This document shows positions 1 through 9,871 of a DNA stretch of 64,000 bases, one piece after another. A program made the position numbers and the translations under genes. A model generated the notes under the pieces. That model was not told where the DNA came from, searched no databases, and saw only the letters and a list, made by a program, of their open reading frames with translations. This DNA is from Apostichopus japonicus (Eukaryota; Echinodermata; Holothuroidea; Aspidochirotida; Stichopodidae). Location of the stretch: NCBI RefSeq assembly GCF_037975245.1, contig NC_092577.1, forward strand, positions 35,642,898 to 35,706,897, given 5' to 3'. Position 1 is the stretch's first letter, and the number at the start of each line of letters is the position of its first letter.

Positions 1-347
1 CCGAGCCCCATGCTGTGTGGCGCGTGTCACGTGATGTGTGTGCGTGAGTGTGTATAAGAATCCTAGATGAGAGAAATGTTTAACTAGTCTACTTCCTTGT
101 TCATTGTATATCCCTTTCACTTCCTGATTAGCCAATGTACATGGCACGGTCAGTTTGTACTGATGGATCAAATTACATTTACTTTTTTAGTAAGTATGTG
201 TTATTACACGTCATGCAGAATGTATTTAATTATTAAGAATTAATTTATTTTCACCTCGGAAATCGCGAGACTACAAAACAAGTTGTAAATTAAATAGTTC
301 TTCAAAGAATTAATTCCTGCTTTGGAACAGGAATGGAAAAGGCAGAG
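1..347 (+). promoter_or_regulatory. Upstream region and 5' UTR of A1
   Basis: This region aligns by eye with the upstream regions of A2 (from about 15,660) and A3 (from about 31,370), sharing the block around 'cttccttgtt' and 'tttcacttcctgatt'. A GT-rich stretch at the left edge contains a CACGTG E-box at 28-33. Unlike A2 and A3, which carry the overlapping CCAAT and TATAAAG motif, A1 reads CCAATGTACATGG here and has extra AT-rich sequence before the ATG, so its core promoter differs. No reading frame of interest precedes the first exon. The exact transcription start cannot be read from sequence. Confidence 0.4.
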
Positions 348-2388
348 ATGGATACCAACGGCGAAGGACATCTTTTCAATTCGAGACAATTTTCAGTAAA
401 CTATGATAATGAAGAGATCAGGAATGTGAACAACTGTTTAAAAGCTTTAATGTGGCTCCATGGCGTTGTGACTTGGCCGTTGTCTACAGGGACCACTTCT
501 TCTCCCATGTTTGGTGATAACGGTAAATTTAAGTATTTTTTCTTTTAATGTAAAACGTTCACGTGACAAAGAAGGACTGAGAATAAGAAAACATTATCAT
601 TGAAAGAACTAATAAAGTAATGATCCGTTTGGTTTAATGTTAAGTGAAATATTAATAGTAAATGTTTATTTGTCATTTATTATCACTTTGGTAATCAGGT
701 TAATGATATCATAGTTTAATTACCTCTATTAAAATACCAATATTGTCTAGGAATGATACAACATACGAAGAGAGGAGTGTGTGATCAACCCTCGCCTGTT
801 ATCAGGGAAAGTAAAACAAGGCAAAATATATAGATACAAACATTAATAAAGAATACATGTGTGTTTCCTCAATGAAGTTATACACTATCATAAAGCTATT
901 TTAATATATTTTGGCTTCCTTCATCTGTGTTATGAACTACGTTCAAAATGATCGGTTAGCATAGTAATATGTCACTACCCGAAAGGTATCGGTAAACAGG
1001 TGTTACTGTAATGAACAAGGATGAGCATTCAGTTTTTTTAATAGAATATTATTAGAAATCAAGAAGATTATTCTTATGCATTTGTCTCAGAGCTCACGTG
1101 GTTTGGTGACTCATCGCCAAAAGAAAACATTTATGTTTTTATCAATTTAGTAATGTTTAGACGATAGGTGTTTGATTTCATGCTTCGTAATTTTATCCGA
1201 ATGCAGCGTTGCCCGTCAAATGATAACACGAATATTTACTTTGTTTTAAACTTCCTCAGACAATTTTATTTTAATTTTCCAGATAAAAAGAGGTGGAAGG
1301 AACGATTAACGTTCATCTCCTCGTTGATCTCTCTCGTGATTTTAACATTTGCGTCTACGGTAGCTCTACTATTGTACTTATACTGTTATTTCGGAAAGAT
1401 TGACCATTTCTTACGTTTTGTGTCATACCAATGCTACTGGCCATCACTGATGTCAGCCCAGATAATATGCTTGGCATCTTTAATCAAGAACCAGGTGGGA
1501 AAGCGAAGGAATATCTCATGGGTAAAAGTGTTTAGCGGAAAATGTTGTGCAAGGATAATGTCAACTTTTACATCCAATCCTGGGACGGTTCCTTTACCAA
1601 AGTTCTCGGCATTCCTGATCTTATACCTGTTAGTTCCAACAGTTCATTCCGCACTCAAGTTAACATTCTTTATGAAACTGAAGACAGAATGTCGAAATTT
1701 CCCACAATATCTTTGGTTAATTTCTGAAATTTCAGTTGCCTACTTTTTTTCAATGTTTTGCTACTTTTTATATTTGCATCGCATTAACCTTGAGCGTGAG
1801 AGCGAGGTTGCCTCGAAGTTCATCCAACAGCACGTTGGAGAGTTTGACGAATGTATTTCCACGGTAAAAACATTCTTCAGAGAATACTACCAGCTTAGAA
1901 AGATATTGTTACCATGGCTCAATTTCGTTATTTTCAATTCAACATTTGGACTGACTGTGTTTTTTACGTGGAATTTTAATGAAATCGTAATACCCTCAAC
2001 TGCCACTTCTATGCCCATTACAGATTCGTATGTTCCTTTTCATCCCAATGAACGGGCAATGTGCAGTTACACGTGTGATCGGGAACACTTTTTGCATGAA
2101 GATAACTTTTTAGTCCTCTATAATTCATTCGTCTTATGGAGACATGTCATGATCGCCATTTTACCATACTACGCTGCAAATGCCTTGGACATCAAATACG
2201 TGTGGACAGATTTCAAAATGAAACTCAAATTCATGCATTCGAGAAGAGAGAGAATGTTCTGGAAGGATCTGTCTATTTATATTGATAGTTTACATCCCAA
2301 TACAACAGTTGACACCATTAATAGTTTTATTTTCCCTATTATTGGGTTCGCATCTGGATTTTTAAGCGGAAAACAGCGAGACTTCTAG
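348..2388 (+). CDS. A1: seven-helix gustatory-receptor-like protein, exons 348-522 and 1283-2388
   Basis: Predicted 426-aa multipass membrane protein, probably a chemoreceptor-type ligand-gated channel subunit of the GRL/GR superfamily (inferred). Exon 1 ends AACG|GTAAAT; exon 2 follows TTTTCCAG; the intron is phase 1. The ATG at 348 is used because A2 and A3 keep only that one; A1 also has an in-frame ATG at 333. Exon 1 carries a conserved ALMWLHGVVTW segment. Predicted helices: about 67-95, 102-126 (with YWP), 168-191, 202-223 (FCYFLYL), 268-290, 335-362 and 407-421. Basic residues precede helix 1 and fill the 2-3, 4-5 and 6-7 loops, giving N-in/C-out topology. The long loop 291-334 has a C319/C323 pair. 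DIKYVW follows helix 6. The insect GR TYxxxxxQF motif is absent, so a separate lineage-specific family is possible. It converges on B1. An AATAAA lies at 2707-2712. Confidence 0.8.
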
Positions 2389-4621
2389 TCCGTTATAAAG
2401 TAGCAAAACCTTTATGTTCTTCGGTCTTGTTGATTTAGAGAAACATTTTCAGCAGAGAAAAACGTAATCTGTGCAAATCAAAGAAACCGCTAGCTTGATC
2501 GAATACAAACATTAATTAAGGATATGCTATTTACGTGTTAATGCATTCTACGGAACTGATTGTTTATAGCATGTCAACTTGTTGGGTACATCAATACCGG
2601 AATTATGACAAGAAACAACATTAGTTGTTTACATCGAGTTGGGTGTTTTCGTTTTAAGGTTTTGCCTACTAGCAAATGGTTTTTAATATTGCGATATATT
2701 TATATCAATAAATAAGCTAATTTATATGTTTCATTTCACTGTTTTAAGTTGAACTATAAACCAATGGATACTCATGAAAAAGTTATATATTTTTTGGTTT
2801 TAGATTCTCACTCCGTTATTAATGTCTATTTCGTGCGAACAGCCAAGAGGTTTATTTCTAAGAACTACAAAAATGTATTTCTCGTTTATGATACGAATCC
2901 ATATATAGTATTCCTGAAAATGTCTGAAGGAATAGAACTTGTTTTTAATTATACTTTACTCTAACCTACCGTCGATCTTATTGTAACATTTTCAACACTT
3001 TCTCTGTGTCACTTATATCAGACAGTTTACTTTACTACTATATTACTGAAAGTTTTGCCGAAGGATGTTACATAGGAAATAACATTCGGGTTTCTACTAC
3101 CTAGCTCAGAAGTTATAAGAGATATAAAAATCAGCATATGATGTTATCAGACGAATGAAAGTGGAAGTCTACCTAGACTAATTAGACTTAACTTTGTACC
3201 ACAATAAGACAAGTCGTGTAAAAGGATAGCTTTAACGTGACACTGTATTTTGTTGTTACGGTGTGTGTGTTGGCAAGTATTGCGTCGTACAATACTTCGA
3301 TCTATCAGGCCACTGCAGTTTAATCATTAATATATTGAACCCATAAAAACGGTAACAAGTTATGTTTTGTATTTCACTTTTGTTTTAGAATATTATGCTA
3401 ACATCAACAAAGAAAAAGATGTTTTTATTAAAAAAATATGTAAATTAATGAATTACCCTCTCCCTTTATTCACCTTTTTTGTTTTCGGAGTATGCTGTTA
3501 AGAATCTCAGATTATTGATATTAGGGAAATAAAAGACCGAGATATTCGATGGCAAACAATGTAGAGCTCATATAGAAGAGTAAAATATACGACACTGTTA
3601 GTTAAAACTCATATCTCAATATCTTGTCCCTACCTTTTGACAAAGGTACGTTTGCAGTGATTGCAGTCTTTCCCCTGTGGTTAGAATTGCATTAAAATGA
3701 AACCCCTTTGTAGAAATGTTATTCTTCTTTGTGGATAAATAATTGATACATTAAGAAAAAAACAAAAATATAATTTCAGCTCACTTGTCATTCATGATAA
3801 CATAATTGTATTCTGCTGTTTGTGAGATCATTTACAAATGTCGCCAAATTAAAAAAAAATCACATCAGAATAGAAATTCTTATTAGAATGCGATTTTAAA
3901 TTAAATCAGTAAACAATAAAACAAAACATGATAAAAACTCTAGTAACTAAATTAGTCTTCACATTTAATCGTTTCAACTGTGTTTAAATGTAAAGGTCAA
4001 CGCAAGAGCGATTTTTTTGCTCGCTGTGAGCAAACCTTACACGGTATGGAAGATACAGTGAACTATGATTGGAATCCCCAGTAAAGAAATAGACATGTGG
4101 GGATCAACACCAAGGGCTGCATATAGTTCAGATCACAGGGCTTGTAAAGTGGGCCCACTTTTTATACAATATTCAATAACAATAATAATCAATAACACAT
4201 TCAGCAGTTATTTTTACAACGCTTAGGCGACCATAAATGTGGCAAAGGCAAGTGCAGCTTATGGAGTACTACTTACACGTCAGGTGGATTGCAGTTCCAC
4301 ATTTAACGCAAATTTGGAATCTTTTTAAGTTAGAAAGTCATTTTAGATGGGAACACCGTAGATTGCTCTTGGATGAAAGACCCACCTTAGTATGACCCTG
4401 TTGCTAAGCATCATTGCTTCAAATGCCATCGCCTTTATCCACTCGGCAAATGCACCGGCCCCATTGTAGCCAAAAATTTATTTGCTCTTTTCAAGTTTAT
4501 CACTTACCAATCAGCTTCTGTTTAGCATAAGTTTAAGGATCTTCTTTTAAGGCAAAATAAAAATATTTAGATCAGTTAATGAGCATATAGTTATGTCACA
4601 TCACAGTGAACCCACATAAAG
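2389..4621. other. Convergent A1-B1 intergenic region
   Basis: About 2.2 kb between two converging genes, nearly identical to 18,2xx-20,230 and recognisably similar to 33,9xx-37,150. It holds an AATAAA (2707-2712), a weak open frame at about 2749-2964 that is not conserved as protein, one copy of a dispersed repeat (3551-3647), and a short hairpin-forming stretch, AAGAGCGATTTTTTTGCTCG, near 4010. I see no gene in it. Confidence 0.5.
3551..3647 (+). repeat. Dispersed repeat, copy 1
   Basis: The core reads GGCAAACAATGTAG, then CACTGTTAGTT and TATCTCAATATCTTGTCCC. The same order of blocks occurs at 19,148 and 36,240 (by array duplication), and in diverged form at 52,573 and 58,088 outside the array. 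Similarity to the 58-kb copy continues to about 3,870. It is probably an old interspersed repeat of unknown class. Confidence 0.5.
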
Positions 4622-4627
4622 TTTATT
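4622..4627 (-). terminator. Poly(A) signal AATAAA of B1
   Basis: On the minus strand AATAAA begins one base after the TGA stop (TGAGAATAAAC). The same arrangement is kept in B2 (20,230-20,235) and B3 (37,153-37,158), which implies an extremely short 3' UTR if this signal is used. Confidence 0.5.
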
Positions 4628-4628
4628 C

Positions 4629-7205
4629 TCAGCCTTGAAAGTGGTTTCCACTTAGTATACCGCATACCACTCCAAACAATGGTATCACAAACGTCGGAAC
4701 GGTCGAGGACGCTTTATCGGTGCGAAGGTTTTTGACAAACTTTCTTATGTACTCATTGTCCTTTACGTTATCAGTAGAATACATCATATTGACTTTAATT
4801 TGAAAATCATCCCAAATGTATCGTAAATCCATTCCACCAACAACTACCAACCCCAAAAGAACAACCATAATTTTCTCTCCAACTACCATCAATTCAAACG
4901 GAATTAAGTGGTTCGTAGTTTCTGTTGTAGTTGAGTTTTCACCGCATTTAATCTCGCATATCCAGTTGTGGTTTTTCCAGGCCAGAGTTCCCATCTCTAA
5001 TGGAGCCATTTCAGAAGCATTATCGCTGCTAGAAGAATTCGAACCCCAAGTCAAAAATACCGTAATTCCGAACGAGGTGCTAAAAATGATCACATTTAAC
5101 AGGGGAAATAGCAACCTTCGGAGCTCCAAATATGTCTTAAATACGGATCGTACTCTCTTCAGACACTCGGATTGACTTTGACTGTTACTTTCAATGAAGA
5201 ATAAGGTGCGCTTACTTTCAGCCTGTAACGCTTTACGATTCAAATATAGGAAGTAACAGAATGTACAATAGAAGTAAATGTTGGAGATATTTGATACGGT
5301 ACAAATGTACTCAGTAAAATGACGGCAATCGGCATCCTGATTAAACAAACAATATATCTCTAAGACCGTATTAAAGATTGCTGTCCCATAAAATAACAAA
5401 CATACGCCAATTTTTGGCAACTTACCGGTGCTTTGAAAGTTTCCATTGTAAAATTTTTGCCAAAAACTTGTTTCGCTAAACAAATTTGTCCATGTCAAAT
5501 CCGTCGTCAAATTCTTTTGTCCATATCGATTTTGATAGTTAGCGAAAATGCTCAAAAATTGTACCGAGGTGATGACAGGCCAATAAAACAACACGAAGGA
5601 TGTGTATCGTAAGAATTCTTTCCAATGGTGGAAAACACATTGAGTGTACCAGAACATAGTGAAAATCGAAGCAGAGATCAACAGGAGAATAGAACACATA
5701 TAGGAAAAATACAATATTCGTTGTCGTCGCCGGTTAAGACCTACAAGATGGAAAAATATTAGAAAGTGATTCCAAATAAAACATAGCAAATAACCACATG
5801 TGTCCGTATGTAGGAATCAAATATTCGAAGGCGATGAACAGACGTCAGTTTTGGTATTCGCTTTATAATGGTACATTTGTTAACAAAATATATCTTATTG
5901 CATGGCAACTGTCAAGCTTTCAGGAAAGTCAATTCAAGTCATATTTAATCGAATAAAATCTCGAAAACATTATAAATTGTTTTGATATGATGGCTTTTCT
6001 TATAGTTTGAAATATATTCGTTTAAAGTTTAAAAAAAAAAAAAAAATATTTATTAAAAGACCATGACTAGTTCTCAAGTTTTCATCGGAATCTTGGCCAC
6101 CAAAGCAACTGGAAGATCCAAATTATGTTTCGGTTTATTTGGATACAAGAAACTGACGGTGGCAATGGAAGTTTGACTTGATTTATACTTTTGTGGGTAA
6201 CTTTCTATTCTTAATGACAGAAGTATTACAACTCGGTATCAGTTTGTTTGTTGTATGTGTGAGGTTTGGTTTGGTTAAGAGTTTGCTTACATATATTTGC
6301 GCCAGTTTCGAAATGAAAACTCCATCATCCAATATATACATGAACATATATTGTGTCTTCACTATCAAGCTTGACTCGAAGAGAGTAAGCTCTTTAAATT
6401 GAAATAACATTTTCGTTAGTATGAGGCTGGTGAAAACTTCTCAGCTTAATTTTCTTGAAACAACCGTAACCGTATTAATTTACCTCATCATTATTATACT
6501 TGAGTTCGTTTATGATTTACCTTCACTGCATATATATTTTGAACACAAACACATTAGAAAACTAATAATTTATTAGATATTTTAAATCATATATTCACAA
6601 ACTATATTACGGTATATCACTATAACAACGATAGATTAACGCATATGGAAGGAATTAATGCAAAGGGACATAACTGAAAATGGAAGGAAATGGATTTATT
6701 ATGCTGTATAAAGACTTCCCTTTTAAACAGGCAATTTGTGTAATATCACAGTAGAACATTCCATAGTTTACTTATAATGTATATGAACAACATGTATAGA
6801 GTGATACATAACTTCCGATATAAGCTTTCACTATGATATAGTTATATAGAATATGTACATAGATGGAACATTGTACAACACACTGAATCATACTTTAAGG
6901 GTCCCATATATTCGTTCAGTAAATACAGATCTTGAGACCTATACAATTTACTTAACGGAGGATTGTTCTATGTTTGTCATTTGAAAAGGTACAAGTTGCA
7001 ACTTACAAATAGGAAGAGCGAATCATTGTAACTTACCTTTTAATCCGTTTCTATCAGCACCTGTACTCCAGGTTTTAACTGACGCAGACCTTTCGATTAT
7101 ACCCAAGTACCATGTCAGTATTCTCCACACAAATAGCCATCTCTTTTCATATCGAGTACCGTTACTTCCAAGGAGCGTTTTGTCCAGTAAGCTTTGGTTT
7201 TCCAT
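4629..7205 (-). CDS. B1: seven-helix gustatory-receptor-like protein, exons 7205-7037 and 5740-4629
   Basis: Predicted 426-aa membrane protein, paralogue of the A and C genes. The ATG at 7205 (MENQSLLD) is chosen because B2 and B3 conserve it; additional in-frame Mets lie upstream in B1 and B2 but are absent from B3. Exon 1 ends AAAAG|GTAAGT and exon 2 follows CATCTTGTAG, phase 1, rebuilding a Gly codon. Exon 1 carries the WRILTWYLGII segment that corresponds to ALMWLHG in A and MWSLGLI in C. Exon 2 opens with a basic LNRRRQR stretch, then helix 1 (about 65-93), helix 2 with FYWP, helix 4 with FCYFLYL, and MDLRYIW after helix 6. The long loop has NSS, NAS and NST sequons and a CEIKC pair, supporting an extracellular position. 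It is divergent with C1 and convergent with A1. The poly(A) signal abuts the stop. Several residues are unique to B1 (Y in ANYQN, S in AESKR, L in PLLNV). Confidence 0.82.
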
Positions 7206-7704
7206 CGCAAATACCTTCCTTCTCACCTCAACCTTGGTTTCCATGTCATAGCAAACCAACATCTACAATTGTGTGGAGATCTAAATAACTACTGAACATA
7301 TATATCTAGCAGAACTTCATGTTCGATCCTATTTTCCTTTATTTAATAATTTAAGTAACGACACAGTATGCGTAAATAATGACGAATTCCCAATAGAGTG
7401 TACGATTTCAGTTTCACGTGCGGCATGTATGCAGTTTACTTTTCGCGACCTCTGTTTCGATCATAGTTTCTGTTGCAAGTAAATATCAAACGTTAATATA
7501 ATTAAAGTGTAAACTAAGCTGAGGGCTCTATAAAGTTAACGATTTGAATATTTTTTTATTTTTTATAAAATCTTGCTGTATAGATTTACTACTGTGAATT
7601 GTCAAAATCAACCTTAGTAACCTGTTAATCACAGAATTTAATTTTAGACTTCGCATGTACATCAACCGACAATACGTCTTTTGAAATATGGCCATCCACC
7701 TCTA

Positions 7705-7718
7705 CCCCCCCCCCCCCC
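7705..7718 (+). repeat. Poly-C tract (C14)
   Basis: Homopolymer in the B1-C1 divergent upstream region. The block-2 counterpart at 23,319-23,331 is C13. It is complementary to the poly-G tract about 1.5 kb downstream. Confidence 0.9.
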
Positions 7719-9214
7719 AAAAACCACACATAAATAAAATCAAAAAATAACAAATAAAAACCAATAAAAGTTCTCTCTGTTTATAGTGATTTGGGTGACT
7801 CATTGACAGCATTTTGGGCTCAACTTCAGGTAAAGTATCCAGTGAGCATTGAAAAGAAATGTTACAATATGACGAAGGGTACACATTTTTAAGGAAAGTG
7901 AAGATGCGATTTTATTTCAGAGAGCAAAACAAAATCACCTTAAAACGTCCTGACACAATGAACCCTCTATGTATTCTGTTCCATAAATTCCATTGTTGAA
8001 ATGATTTTAATTAAACAGAAGCAATGGATGATGCACGTCCGTTAAACTTAATAAAAGCCATGCATGATGAGATCATGTTGATTCTTATGTTGTTTCAGAT
8101 CTAAGCAAAGTGTGGACATAACAATTCCCTGTTGTGGGAGACTATATTACTATGAGGTAATGTATCCAAATTGTTGATTGGTTGAATCACAACACACCTG
8201 CAGGAATATCACTATTAATTAACAGATTGCTCCAAAGAGCCAATTACAAGTGCAGCATAATTTCCAAGAAAGCACCGCCTATAGGCGTGCCGTCTAGAAA
8301 TGAACACCTGCGTTCTAAAAACATCGTACAGTTCTAGAAGGATGAAAAGTAGGTCACAGAACAAAAGAAAACAGACAAGGATAAACACTCTACCACTTAT
8401 ATAGTACATCTAAGTACTATCTTCGAAGTGACTACAATGGAATTAACAAACGTTGCAGAATCAATTACATTATATGCCGTAAAATTCATCATAGTATTAT
8501 TCATGACATTGTTCCTGGTAAATTTGTTTTGAATAAGGCAGCACATTATGTTTCTTATCTGTTCGTTAACTGTCACATACGATACTACATAAATTAGCCG
8601 CTACATGAAGTTTAGTTTTTCTTAAGCATCTAATATCTAAAATGTTCCCTGCATTATTTACTCTTTAATACACGAATGCCTATATCGAAAGTTTTTAAAG
8701 AATCGATGAATAAACTCGCCTTCACTTTGTAAGCTTACACAATAGATTGATTGACATGTGTTCTTCCATACATCCATAAGTGCAAAAGAGGAACTACATA
8801 AAACTACGTGCTGCAATGCTTCGGTACCGATACTTGACAGTTTTTTTGAAAGTTGATTTATGTCTTCAATTGGACAAAATATAAAAGCTACAAGTTATAA
8901 AAAATGAGAAACCACAGTAAGTTCTCACAACCTCTGTTAATATTTGAAAATGCCCTTGTTTTGTGACCGTTCCGTCGCATCAGAAATATTTGACTTGTTA
9001 AATTGCAGAATAATCAAACAATATATTATGTCTCTATTAAAATATGAATTAAGAGCATGTTTTATTCGGAATGGCTCCACTAACATTCGAACTGCTGAGT
9101 AGTGTCGCGAGCAGAATTTCCAAGGTGTTTTTGTGGGTGGATGAAGACAAGTGATGATTCTTAAATGCAATTACCAGAGGTGAATGAAGGGTTTTTAAAG
9201 GATGCTATAGAGCC

Positions 9215-9229
9215 GGGGGGGGGGGGGGG
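9215..9229 (+). repeat. Poly-G tract (G15)
   Basis: Homopolymer in the B1-C1 divergent region; the block-2 counterpart at 24,823-24,834 is G12. The length difference is consistent with slippage after duplication. Confidence 0.9.
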
Positions 9230-9871
9230 CGTTGAATCCGTTTCCCATGTAGTGGATCTGAGGGTACTCCCCCAGAAAATACTTCAAATGGTAATGGGAG
9301 TATTCGCAACTTTTATTTTCAGTGTATGACCTTAATACACAGAACTTCCACGTACAATGTGTTTCGACAACTTCACAAAACAACAAAACTTTTACGACTT
9401 TTAACTAAGGAAACTATATCCAATCGTCAACAACTGAAACACGGATACGATACTTTTTCATTTGTAACCTATGTCTGTTCACGCAAAGGAGACTTGTTGA
9501 TTTGCTCTGTGTACACTATCAGACAGTATAACACTGTTCTCTACGAGGGGTGCGAGGATTTGTAACGCTGTTGACAATGTGAGTGTGAGGATTCATAACA
9601 CTGTTGACAAAAAGAGTTTGAGGATTAGTACAGCTTTCTTATTTCAAGAGTAATGTTTAGGGTTACCATATCAGTCTACTTGCATTCATTTTTGTAGGAT
9701 TGTGTTTACGACATTATCTCTCTTATAATCCTCTGACTTGTTCGCCAATTCTAGTTTATTTCTAATTTAAGAGGTACTTTTCTCCAATTAACGTTCACAA
9801 TATTGTGACCAACACTACGATATTCCGGTAGAGACGGCGTCTTAATTCGATCTTAATAAAAATTGTTAAAA

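Larger units (their letters stand above)
7206..9871. promoter_or_regulatory. Divergent B1-C1 upstream region
   Basis: B1 and C1 start codons face away from each other across 2.67 kb, so their promoters lie here and may share elements (inferred). The segment is kept in block 2 (22,803-25,477). It is bracketed inside by C14 at 7705-7718 and G15 at 9215-9229. Small open frames on both strands in the middle show no recognisable domain. No clear TATA element could be assigned to either gene. Confidence 0.4.

Noticed and set aside
348..2388. Rhodopsin-type (class A) GPCR family
   Set aside because: No DRY or NPxxY motifs, and charge distribution points to an intracellular N-terminus, opposite to GPCRs.
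2749..2964. Open frame downstream of A1, repeated at 18,349-18,675 and 34,069-34,479, that looked like a fourth conserved gene
   Set aside because: Differences among the copies are nearly all amino-acid changing, A1 has an early stop, and the start region differs in each copy. This is what duplicated non-coding DNA looks like.
4816..5175. A 119-codon frame antisense to B1, conserved at 20,424 and 37,347
   Set aside because: It is conserved only because the B coding exon on the other strand is conserved; no start context or domain supports it.
6178..6410. Overlapping frames on both strands in the B1 intron, also seen in block 2
   Set aside because: They lie within the intron between clear B exons, overlap each other and have no recognisable motif. 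The block-3 copy carries an indel.
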